Shown: positions 1 through 5,745 of the stretch, piece after piece
How the letters are laid out: each line of letters begins with the position of its first letter
How positions within the stretch are numbered: the stretch's first letter is position 1
Source: Candidatus Omnitrophota bacterium
GTDB taxonomy: Bacteria > Omnitrophota > Gorgyraeia > B26-G9
Direction: 5' to 3'
DNA length: 5,745 bases
Assembly: GCA_022013205.1 (NCBI GenBank)
Contig: JAKLQT010000260.1
Span: 1 to 5,745, forward strand
Position numbers and translations under genes: made by a program
Notes under the pieces: generated by a model
What the model was told of the DNA's origin: nothing
Database searches by the model: none
What the model saw: the letters and a program-made list of their open reading frames with translations, nothing else

Positions 1-2
1 CA

Positions 3-59
3 TCGGCTTACGTGACTGATTCTGATGATTTTAAACGTTTCTTTAAAGGTGGAAATTAA
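3..59 (+). CDS. C-terminal end of an upstream gene, possibly a receiver-domain protein (partial)
   Basis: An open frame enters from the left edge and ends at TAA 57-59, leaving 18 visible residues (SAYVTDSDDFKRFFKGGN). It ends 19 bases before the next start, in the same direction, so it is probably part of the same operon. The tail can be lined up by eye with the end of the following response regulator: S-A-Y-V-T-D-S-D-D-F against S-G-F-F-A-K-E-K-G-F, where receiver domains carry the aromatic residue and conserved Lys of beta5. If that alignment is right, the conserved Lys is an Asp here. This is only a short match. The fragment could belong to an unrelated protein, and even its coding status rests only on the open frame and the spacing. 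Confidence 0.4.
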   Translation, partial: SAYVTDSDDFKRFFKGGN

Positions 60-78
60 AAGAATTCAGAGGTAGATT

Positions 79-489
79 ATGGAAGGAAAAATTAAGGTTT
101 TACTTGTTGATGATGAAGTTGACTTTATAAATATGATGCGGTATTGGCTCAAAAGCAAGAACTTTGAAGCTGATGTTCTTTACAGCGGAGAAAATGTTGT
201 TTCGCTGCTTAAAGAAAAGGATTACAGTATTATGTTTCTTGACCTTAAACTCCCGGGTATCGAGGGGATTGAGATCCTGAAGCAGATACGCCAGTTCGAT
301 AAAAAAATTTCGGTAATAATTTTTAGTGCTTATGGAACTGCCCAGAGCCTGAGGGAAGCTACAAACCTGGGAATTTCCGGTTTCTTTGCTAAAGAAAAAG
401 GTTTTGATGAAGCTGCGCGGTTAATATATACAGCATTGAGAATCCATAAGGGATTGTCACATCATGAACCTGAAGGAGGGAAAGAATAG
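79..489 (+). CDS. Stand-alone CheY-like response regulator receiver protein
   Basis: This 136-residue cytoplasmic protein is a single receiver domain with no output domain. Visible landmarks are the acidic pair Asp11-Asp12 near the end of beta1 (VLLVDDE), the phosphoacceptor Asp55 in LDLKLPG, Ser83 in the Thr/Ser position of beta4 (FSAYG), aromatic Phe102/Phe103, and Lys105 at the end of beta5. Lys105 is followed by Glu rather than the usual Pro. Residues after about 125 form a short polar tail. The ATG is preceded by AGAGG at 68-72, six bases upstream, which supports this start. As a DNA-free receiver it should signal by protein contact, like CheY or the PilG/PilH regulators of twitching motility. 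Its place directly ahead of pilT suggests it controls the pilus motors, but the partner kinase and target are not in the window. Confidence 0.9.
   Translation: MEGKIKVLLVDDEVDFINMMRYWLKSKNFEADVLYSGENVVSLLKEKDYSIMFLDLKLPGIEGIEILKQIRQFDKKISVIIFSAYGTAQSLREATNLGISGFFAKEKGFDEAARLIYTALRIHKGLSHHEPEGGKE
473..480 (+). promoter_or_regulatory. Shine-Dalgarno sequence that sets the pilT start
   Basis: AAGGAGGG lies inside the last codons of the response regulator gene, ten bases before ATG 491. An in-frame ATG at 464 lies upstream of this site and has no such element, so the 354-residue product from 491 is preferred over a 363-residue one. The stop TAG 487-489 and ATG 491 are separated by one base, so the two genes are likely translationally coupled. 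Confidence 0.75.
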
Positions 490-490
490 T

Positions 491-1555
491 ATGGTACTTG
501 ATATGGCAAAAATGCTGCGGATGCTTATTGAAAGAAACGGTTCGGATCTGCATATAGGGGTAAATACAAACGCGCATATTCGTGTTGATGAAAAAATAGT
601 CCCCCTTGACCAGCATATATTATCTGTTGATGACGCGGAAAAACTAATTTACGGTATGATTAATCCTGATGAAATTAAGAGGCTAAGGGAAGCCAGGGAG
701 CTTGACAGGTCCTTTGAGATAGAGGGCTTAAGTCGGTTTCGGATGAATGTGTTCTACCAGAGAGGCTTTGTCGGTTGTGCTATCCGGTCTATTCCTTTTA
801 AGATCTTAAGTTTTGCCGAATGCGGGTTGCCGGTTAAAATAGTAACCGATCTTTCGCGAAAGCCCAAAGGGTTGGTTTTGATTACAGGCGCCACTGGAAG
901 CGGCAAATCCACGACATTATCATCGATTGTGGATAGGATCAATGAGGAGCGAGCCTGTCATATTATCACGGTTGAGGATCCGATAGAATTCGTGCATAAG
1001 AATAAACAGGCGATTATAGATCAGAGAGAAGTTGGGCAGGATACCCAAAGTTTTGCCGCGGCTCTCAAGCATGTTTTGCGCCAGGACCCTGATGTAATTA
1101 TGGTGGGGGAAATGAGAGACCTTGAAACAATAGAAGCAGCGCTGACCATCGCGGAAACCGGACATCTTGTTTTCGCGACATTGCATACGTCTGACGCGGT
1201 ACAGACGATTAACCGTATTATTGATGTCTTTCCCTCTCACCAACAGCAGCAGGTACGCACACAGCTTTCTTTTGTGCTCCTGGGTATTCTTTCTCAGCAG
1301 CTTATACCAAAGGTCGGCGGCAGCGGACGTATACTTGCCACTGAGGTTATGATAGCGACCCCTGCGGTTAGGAGTATGATCAGAGAGCAGAAAGTGCATC
1401 AGATTTACTCTATTCTTCAGACAAGCACAAAAGAGGGAATGAGGACAATGAACCAATCTATTTACGAGCTTTATACAGAAAAACATATTTCATATGAAGA
1501 TGCTGTATCACGCAGCATGGATCCTGATGACCTGATAAGATTATTTAAAAGATAA
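491..1555 (+). CDS. pilT: Type IV pilus retraction ATPase PilT (PilT/PilU family)
   Basis: This hexameric cytoplasmic ATPase depolymerises the pilus at the inner membrane. From ATG 491 it has 354 residues, a normal PilT length. The N-terminal PAS-like domain includes GSDLHI (17-22). The ATPase core has Walker A GATGSGKST (133-141), an Asp box TVEDPIEFVH (160-169), Walker B with DPDVIMVGE ending at Glu207, and a His box TGHLVFATLHT (223-233). The C-terminal AVRSMIRE (292-299) matches the AIRNLIRE motif needed for retraction in PilT. Some features recall PilU instead: Ala in place of Pro in the Walker A loop, FYQR at 88-91, and a C-terminal ISYEDA segment. The retraction motif makes PilT the better name. 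There is no MshEN domain. It sits between the receiver gene and the MshEN/PilB genes in a tight operon. Confidence 0.93.
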   Translation: MVLDMAKMLRMLIERNGSDLHIGVNTNAHIRVDEKIVPLDQHILSVDDAEKLIYGMINPDEIKRLREARELDRSFEIEGLSRFRMNVFYQRGFVGCAIRSIPFKILSFAECGLPVKIVTDLSRKPKGLVLITGATGSGKSTTLSSIVDRINEERACHIITVEDPIEFVHKNKQAIIDQREVGQDTQSFAAALKHVLRQDPDVIMVGEMRDLETIEAALTIAETGHLVFATLHTSDAVQTINRIIDVFPSHQQQQVRTQLSFVLLGILSQQLIPKVGGSGRILATEVMIATPAVRSMIREQKVHQIYSILQTSTKEGMRTMNQSIYELYTEKHISYEDAVSRSMDPDDLIRLFKR

Positions 1556-1564
1556 TATTCTGCT

Positions 1565-2173
1565 ATGAAAATAAAAAAAGGTAAACAGTTAGGACAGCTT
1601 CTAATTGAAAAAAACGTAATTACTCATGAACAACTGGATCAGGCGTTAGAGGTGCAGCTCAAAGAAGGTGGTTTGCTGGGGCAGATCCTTATTAAACTTA
1701 ATATCGTGACAGCTGAGCAGATAGAAAACAGCATCAATGAGCAGACAAGCAGTGCTGAAAAATTAGAGAACGCCTTAAAGGAAACAGGGATTCTCTCCGC
1801 TGAGCAGTTGAAGCAAGTTTTGGAATTGCAAAAAAAAGAAGGCAGAACTTTTGCTCAGGCTATTGTTAAACTGGGAGTACTTGGGGAAGAAGAACTTGTA
1901 AGCACTATGGTGACCCAGTTTGGGTTTCCTTATTTGCAGTTGGTAAATTATGAAATTGAAAGTGAAATTGTTAAAATCATTTCCAAAAGTACTGCCGAAA
2001 AATACTCTCTTATTGCTATTGATAAAATCGGCAATATCCTTACAATAGCTATGGCTGACCCTCTTAATTCTGCTGCTCTTGACGATATCCGGAAAGAGAC
2101 AGGTTTGAACGTGGAAGCATTTATTTCCACATTCTCTGATATTAATAATGCCATATCGCAGTTTTATGTTTAA
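1565..2173 (+). CDS. Stand-alone MshEN (T2SSE_N) domain protein with duplicated N-terminal repeats, no ATPase
   Basis: This 202-residue soluble protein contains only the regulatory part of PilB/GspE/MshE ATPases. Residues 8-118 hold four MshEN-type 24-residue motifs, starting at 8, 37, 66 and 95 and separated by exact five-residue linkers. Residues 119-201 form one MshEN C-terminal half, with FPYLQL (121-126), the LTIAMADPLN core and a final ISQFY like the end of this domain in PilB. There is no Walker A, Walker B or Cys zinc motif. MshEN domains bind cyclic di-GMP in some ATPases, for example Vibrio MshE. Here the usual first Arg is Gln8, and the Gly at motif position 10 is Asn17 and Asn46 in the first pair but Gly75 and Gly104 in the second, so binding is uncertain. 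The ATG follows the pilT stop by nine bases with no good Shine-Dalgarno, suggesting coupled translation. The role, perhaps as an adaptor or competitor for the pilus motors, is inference. Confidence 0.85.
   Translation: MKIKKGKQLGQLLIEKNVITHEQLDQALEVQLKEGGLLGQILIKLNIVTAEQIENSINEQTSSAEKLENALKETGILSAEQLKQVLELQKKEGRTFAQAIVKLGVLGEEELVSTMVTQFGFPYLQLVNYEIESEIVKIISKSTAEKYSLIAIDKIGNILTIAMADPLNSAALDDIRKETGLNVEAFISTFSDINNAISQFYV
1586..1918 (+). repeat. Four tandem 29-residue MshEN motifs within the stand-alone MshEN gene
   Basis: The four units cover residues 8-31, 37-60, 66-89 and 95-118, each followed by a five-residue linker (LKEGG, TSSAE, KKEGR for the first three). Each unit keeps hydrophobics at motif positions 2, 6, 17 and 21 and Gln at position 24 (Gln31, Gln60, Gln89, Gln118). 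Known MshEN domains have two such motifs, so this looks like a duplicated pair. The repeat is at protein level; the DNA copies are well diverged. Confidence 0.8.
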
Positions 2174-2200
2174 TTATCCGCTTTATTGAGGATTTAATAG

Positions 2201-3913
2201 ATGTCTCATAATTTAAAACAAAAAATGCTTGAGGTTTTAACCAGGTCTAATTTTTTAACCAAGGAACAGCTGGATGAAGCTATTGAAATACAAAAAACCT
2301 CAGGCAGGCGTTTGAGTGAAGTTTTGACAATGATGGGGTTTATTACGGAAAAAGATCTGGTCATTGTCTTAAGTCAAAGCATGAATATCCCGCCTATCAA
2401 TCTGGCTAAAATAAAAATTAGTCATGATGTGGTTCAGATAATTCCCAGAGTATCAGCTGAAAAGTATCAGGCAATTGCGGTCTCAAAAATCGGAAAAGTC
2501 CTGACTGTGGCCATGGTTGACCCTTTGAATATTTTGGCTATAGATGAGCTGAAAGTGTTAACGAATTATGAGCTCAAGGTAGTTATTGCCGATGAAGAAA
2601 AACTCAAAAACGCGATAAAAACTTATTATGAGTCATCATCGAACGAGCAGATGCAAGGCATAATAGAAGATGTTAAAGGCATGGATATGCAGATCATTGA
2701 GGATAAAGGCGATGAGGCTGCAATAAACACGCAGCAGATAATGAGGGATGTTGAGGATGCTCCGATCGTTAAAGTGACAAATATGCTTCTAAGTGAGGCA
2801 ATAAAGTACCAGGCCAGTGATATTTTGATTGAGCCGCAGGAAAAAACAGTACGTATCAGATATCGTTTGGATGGAATTTTAAAGGAGTTTCCCGCGCCGC
2901 CTAAGTCGATGCAGGAGTCGATTGTCTCGCGTATCAAGGTTATGGCGGTCCTAAATATTGCGGAACACCGCCTTCCGCAGGACGGTAGATTTAAGATAAA
3001 GGTTTTGGACAGGGAAGTTGACTTTCGCGTTTCGATCATGCCGACAAGCCACGGTGAAAAGGTGGCATTACGCGTTTTGGATAAGACGGCAGTTGTTCTG
3101 GATATTGATACAATGGGTTTTGAGCCGGATCCTCTTAAAATCATAAAGGAGCTGGCAATGGAGCCGCATGGAATGATTCTTGTTTGCGGCCCGACAGGTT
3201 CGGGAAAATCTACGACGCTTTATTCGATCCTGCGTTATGTGGATGATCCGGAAAAGAATTTATGTACCGCGGAAGATCCGGTTGAGTACCAGATGAAGGG
3301 GATCAATCAGGTAAACGTTCATCCTGATGTCGGACTGACCTTTGCCGGCGCCCTGCGTTCATTTTTGCGGCAGGACCCTGATATTATCATGGTCGGTGAA
3401 ATACGCGATACCGAAACAATGGATATATCCATTAAAGCTGCTCTTACCGGCCATTTGGTGTTAAGCACCCTGCATACAACTGAGGCAGCCGGCGCGGTGA
3501 CCAGAATGGTTAATATGGGTATTGAACCCTTTTTAATTACATCATCGTGCTTGATGGTTTGCGCGCAGCGGCTGATCCGGAAGATTTGCAAGCATTGCAA
3601 GGAAGCTTACCCGATAAGCGATGAAATAAGAGAAAAATTTAAAATCCCTGTTAAATATACCGAGCTTTATCATGGAAAGGGCTGCGATGAGTGTGAAAAA
3701 AGCGGCTATAAGGGAAGGATCGGTATGTGTGAGGTTTTAGTTTTAACTCCTGAGGTAAAAGATCTGATTATGAAGAAATCTCAGGAGGGGGTTATCAAAG
3801 CTAAAGGCCGTGAGCAGGGAATGAAAACCTTAAGAGAGAACGGAATAATAAAAGCATTAAAAGGTATTACGAGCCTGGAAGAGATTACCAGGGTAACGGT
3901 TGAAGATGATTGA
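2201..3913 (+). CDS. pilB: Type IV pilus extension ATPase, PilB/GspE family (first copy)
   Basis: This 570-residue cytoplasmic hexameric ATPase powers pilus assembly or type II secretion. An MshEN domain fills residues 8-143, with two degenerate 24-residue motifs (8-31, 37-60), NIPPINL and the LTVAMVDPLN core. A charged linker (144-185) leads to the ATPase: ASDILIEP (205-212), Walker A GPTGSGKST (330-338), Asp box TAEDPVEY (356-363), Walker B ending at Glu400, His box TGHLVLSTLHT (416-426), and the zinc-binding cysteines 463, 466, 495 and 498 typical of PilB/GspE. Two deviations stand out: Leu209 where the family nearly always has His (SDIHIEP), and Ala357 in the Asp box. The length matches PilB of about 566 residues. 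GAGG at 2188-2191, nine bases before ATG, supports the start. Distinguishing PilB from GspE or MshE is not possible without the neighbours, but the adjacent pilT favours a pilus. Confidence 0.9.
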   Translation: MSHNLKQKMLEVLTRSNFLTKEQLDEAIEIQKTSGRRLSEVLTMMGFITEKDLVIVLSQSMNIPPINLAKIKISHDVVQIIPRVSAEKYQAIAVSKIGKVLTVAMVDPLNILAIDELKVLTNYELKVVIADEEKLKNAIKTYYESSSNEQMQGIIEDVKGMDMQIIEDKGDEAAINTQQIMRDVEDAPIVKVTNMLLSEAIKYQASDILIEPQEKTVRIRYRLDGILKEFPAPPKSMQESIVSRIKVMAVLNIAEHRLPQDGRFKIKVLDREVDFRVSIMPTSHGEKVALRVLDKTAVVLDIDTMGFEPDPLKIIKELAMEPHGMILVCGPTGSGKSTTLYSILRYVDDPEKNLCTAEDPVEYQMKGINQVNVHPDVGLTFAGALRSFLRQDPDIIMVGEIRDTETMDISIKAALTGHLVLSTLHTTEAAGAVTRMVNMGIEPFLITSSCLMVCAQRLIRKICKHCKEAYPISDEIREKFKIPVKYTELYHGKGCDECEKSGYKGRIGMCEVLVLTPEVKDLIMKKSQEGVIKAKGREQGMKTLRENGIIKALKGITSLEEITRVTVEDD

Positions 3914-3929
3914 TGTATAGGAATTACTG

Positions 3930-4394
3930 ATGCGCAGAACAAAGAAACGATTAAATGAACTTTTGCTGGATTACGGCCTCATTAAAGAAAAGGATGTTAT
4001 TAAGGCATTAGATATACAACGCCAAACCGGGGCTCAGCTTGCTACTATCCTGATTGAGGAGGGATACGTAAAGGAGGAGGATATAGTAACCTGTTTTTGC
4101 AGGTATCTGGACATACCGCCTATTTCACTTGCGAAATTCAAATCTGACGAGGCGATTATTAAAATTATCCCGGAGCATGTGGCGCGTCATTACCGGCTGG
4201 TATGCGTATCGCAGATGGGAAATATGCTTACTGTGGCTATGAGCGACCCGCTGAATGTTTTGGCTGTTGATGACATAAAGGCCTTGACAGGCTATGATGT
4301 TATTCCTGTTGTTTCGTGCCTTTCTGAGATCACAGAGGCTGTTGACCGGTTTTACCACCATAAAGCTGAAGCTAAAAAAAAAAGGTTCCTTTAA
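3930..4394 (+). CDS. pilB: Second PilB/GspE-family ATPase, 5' part: MshEN domain before the A10 frameshift
   Basis: The frame from ATG 3930 (weak Shine-Dalgarno AGGA at 3919-3922) encodes 154 residues and stops at TAA 4392-4394. Residues 7-142 are a complete MshEN domain. The first motif (7-30) begins Arg7-Leu8 and has Gly16 and Gln30, closer to the cyclic di-GMP-binding consensus than the other two MshEN proteins here. The second motif (36-59) is weaker. DIPPISL, LTVAMSDPLN and AVDRFY follow as in the preceding PilB. After Ala148 the ribosome meets ten A and, without a shift, adds Lys-Lys-Lys-Arg-Phe-Leu and stops. The rest of the ATPase continues in the +1 frame up to 5649. Together they would give a 572-residue protein. 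The short product, if made, would be a free MshEN domain resembling the gene at 1565-2173. The break is either a real mutation, a homopolymer read error, or a slippage site. Confidence 0.8.
   Translation: MRRTKKRLNELLLDYGLIKEKDVIKALDIQRQTGAQLATILIEEGYVKEEDIVTCFCRYLDIPPISLAKFKSDEAIIKIIPEHVARHYRLVCVSQMGNMLTVAMSDPLNVLAVDDIKALTGYDVIPVVSCLSEITEAVDRFYHHKAEAKKKRFL
4374..4383 (+). other. A10 tract at the frame break (putative slippage site or 1-base insertion)
   Basis: Ten consecutive A follow GCT (Ala148). In the incoming frame TAA occurs at 4392, and in the -1 frame TAA occurs at 4403. Only the +1 frame is open, and it runs for 424 codons to 5649. Removing one A restores Ala-Lys-Lys-Lys-Gly-Ser in one continuous gene. 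Loss of one A by RNA polymerase slippage, or addition of two, would also restore it; a -1 ribosomal shift would not. Confidence 0.8.
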
Positions 4395-5649
4395 TGATCT
4401 GGTAAAAGAGATCAGTGATGAAGATATTGAGATAATCAAGGATGTAGAGCAGATCGATATCGGAGAAGTAATCCGCTCAAGCAGTGAAGCCCCTATAGTT
4501 AAAATGATCGATGCTCTAATTGCCGAGGCTTTGATAAAGAGAGCATCGGATATCCATATCGAGCCTTATGAGGAAAACATACGGGTGCGTTATCGGGTTG
4601 ACGGAGCTTTGCAGGAGGCAGCAGTTTTACCGAAGAAAATTCAGAACGCTATTTTAGCGCGTTTAAAAATTATGTCCAATCTGGATATTACGCAGCGCCT
4701 TATCCCTCAGGACGGGCGTTTTAAAGTCAGGTTGGATGAAAGGGAAGTTGATTTTCGTGTTTCCGTGCTGCCTGTCTGTTATGGGGAAAAAGTGGTTATG
4801 AGAGCTCTGGATAAGGCAAATTTAACTATCGGCCTTGAGGCTCTGGGATTTTTACCTCAGGCAATGGACGGTTTTCAATACGCGGTAACGCGGCCCTATG
4901 GTATGATATTGGTTACAGGCCCAACAGGCTCGGGGAAATCCACAACCCTGTATTCTGTATTGAACAAACTTAACCAGCCGGAAAAGAACCTGATCACAAT
5001 AGAAGATCCTGTTGAATATCAGGTTGAAGGTATTACTCAGGTGCAGGTTAAACCTGATATTGGATTGACTTTTTCTCAAGGGCTTCGGGCAATTTTACGG
5101 CAGAACCCTGATGTGCTTATGGTCGGTGAGATACGTGATTTTGAAACAGGTGATATCGCTATCAAAGCTGCTTTAACCGGAGCATTGCTGTTGAGCACCC
5201 TGCATACCAATGATGCCCCAGGGGCCGTAACCCGTCTAATAGACATGGGTATTGAGCCGTTTCTGATTGCCAGTAGTGTTATTGCTGTGGGAGCGCAAAG
5301 GCTTGCCAGAAGGATTTGTTCGGACTGCAAAGAACCGTACGATATTCCGCAATCAGTTTTTGATAGAATGAACATTGAGATTGATACAAGTACGATTAAA
5401 GTCTATAGAGGAAAAGGCTGCAGCAAGTGTAACGGCAGCGGTTACCGCGGCCGTTTCGCGATTCTTGAAGTGTTGATTGTAAATGATATTGTGCGGGAAA
5501 TGATCATGAAAAGGTGCTCTAGTGATGAGATAAAAAGATACGCGAAGAAGGAGCTGGGTATGCTTACTTTGCGTGATACGGGAATTCAGAATTTTTTAAA
5601 AGGACAGACAACGCTAGAAGAGGTTTTGCGGGTAACCTCAAAAGAATAG
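4375..5649 (+). CDS. pilB: Second PilB/GspE-family ATPase, 3' part: complete ATPase domain after the A10 frameshift
   Basis: This is the ATPase portion of the gene that begins at 3930. The frame is open back to 4294, but 4294-4374 lies over the MshEN coding frame and its translation there resembles nothing, so real coding begins near the A tract. No start codon with a Shine-Dalgarno sequence precedes it. Numbering the joined protein with one A removed, it has ASDIHIEP with His209, Walker A GPTGSGKST (330-338), Asp box TIEDPVEY (356-363), Walker B with Glu400, and zinc-site cysteines 463, 466, 497 and 500. These positions match the preceding PilB exactly up to Cys466, then differ by two. The first His of the His box is Ala418 (TGALLLSTLHT). 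The Asp that precedes PDVLMVGE in its paralog is Asn. All catalytic motifs are present, so this reading frame is under recent selection. The extension or secretion motor role follows from the family. Confidence 0.82.
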   Translation, partial: KKKGSFNDLVKEISDEDIEIIKDVEQIDIGEVIRSSSEAPIVKMIDALIAEALIKRASDIHIEPYEENIRVRYRVDGALQEAAVLPKKIQNAILARLKIMSNLDITQRLIPQDGRFKVRLDEREVDFRVSVLPVCYGEKVVMRALDKANLTIGLEALGFLPQAMDGFQYAVTRPYGMILVTGPTGSGKSTTLYSVLNKLNQPEKNLITIEDPVEYQVEGITQVQVKPDIGLTFSQGLRAILRQNPDVLMVGEIRDFETGDIAIKAALTGALLLSTLHTNDAPGAVTRLIDMGIEPFLIASSVIAVGAQRLARRICSDCKEPYDIPQSVFDRMNIEIDTSTIKVYRGKGCSKCNGSGYRGRFAILEVLIVNDIVREMIMKRCSSDEIKRYAKKELGMLTLRDTGIQNFLKGQTTLEEVLRVTSKE

Positions 5650-5653
5650 ATGA

Positions 5654-5709
5654 CGCTGTTGCAAAACGCACATCTGCGGCGTTATTCACTTGCACATGCT
5701 GCAACACCG
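5654..5709. repeat. Imperfect palindrome after the last ATPase gene
   Basis: CGCTGTTGCA (5654-5663) and TGCAACACCG (5700-5709) can pair at nine of ten positions around a 36-base centre. Inside, AACGC (5665-5669) can pair with GCGTT (5679-5683). The first arm begins four bases after the stop codon at 5647-5649. No T-tract follows directly; an AT-rich stretch comes after 5711. It may be a transcript-end structure, an intergenic repeat or the edge of a small mobile element, and the window cannot decide. The rest of 5650-5745 shows no gene. Confidence 0.45.
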
Positions 5710-5745
5710 CCTAGATAGATTTAGATTTATATTATTTTTGTTTTA

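Noticed and set aside
464..490. Upstream ATG at 464 as the pilT start
   Set aside because: It would overlap the regulator gene by 26 bases and place the strong AAGGAGGG inside the coding region; ATG 491 is spaced correctly from that site and begins where PilT homologs begin.
920..1486. Long antisense open frame (188 codons) opposite pilT
   Set aside because: It lies wholly under a well-conserved PilT coding region, has no recognisable domain, and its length is explained by the codon pattern of the sense gene. The same holds for the antisense frames at 2626-3144, 3319-3600, 4125-4439 and 5076-5375.
1830..1837. A8 run in the free MshEN gene as a second slippage site
   Set aside because: The reading frame is continuous across it and the domain on both sides is in the same frame, so nothing needs explaining.
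4071..4080. Strong Shine-Dalgarno-like AAGGAGGAGG inside the second PilB gene
   Set aside because: No start codon follows at a usable distance, and the bases simply encode a Lys-Glu-Glu run within the MshEN motif.
4374..4405. Classical -1 ribosomal frameshift at the A tract
   Set aside because: The -1 frame reaches TAA at 4403-4405 within eight codons. Only a +1 change, or loss of one A in DNA or RNA, joins the two halves.
5711..5745. Intrinsic terminator in the AT-rich end of the window
   Set aside because: No GC-rich hairpin sits directly before the T-rich bases, and the nearest palindrome ends more than 20 bases earlier.

Overview
The window is one strand-coherent gene cluster (all genes on +) devoted to the cytoplasmic motor ATPases of a type IV pilus or a closely related type II secretion-like machine. 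Base composition is moderately AT-rich by eye. The combination of PilT, PilB-type ATPases with MshEN (T2SSE_N) domains and a receiver protein is typical of diderm bacteria, including uncultivated candidate phyla and deltaproteobacterial lineages. The sequence alone does not fix the phylum. No rRNA, tRNA, transposase or CRISPR is visible.

Layout: 3-59, the last codons of an upstream gene, possibly another receiver protein. 79-489, a stand-alone CheY-like response regulator. 491-1555, a PilT-type retraction ATPase whose start follows the regulator's stop by one base. 1565-2173, a 202-residue protein made only of MshEN material, with four copies of a 29-residue repeat and no ATPase domain. 2201-3913, a complete PilB/GspE-type ATPase (570 aa). 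3930-5649, a second PilB/GspE-type ATPase split into two frames at a run of ten A (4374-4383). With one A fewer it would read as an intact 572-residue protein almost collinear with its neighbour. 5650-5745 is non-coding and holds an imperfect palindrome. Gaps between genes are 1 to 27 bases, so the block is probably one transcript. The window starts inside the cluster and no promoter can be assigned.

Inferred joint function: the PilB-type proteins power pilus extension, PilT powers retraction, the MshEN domains could tune extension through cyclic di-GMP, and the receiver protein would bring in a two-component signal. No pilin, PilC platform, prepilin peptidase, secretin or GGDEF/EAL protein lies in the window.

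The points most worth checking are the A10 frameshift, which falls in the linker between the MshEN and ATPase domains, so the unshifted product would be a free MshEN domain; the neighbouring gene that already encodes a free, repeat-expanded MshEN protein; and the two tandem PilB paralogs, which each lack a different conserved histidine.
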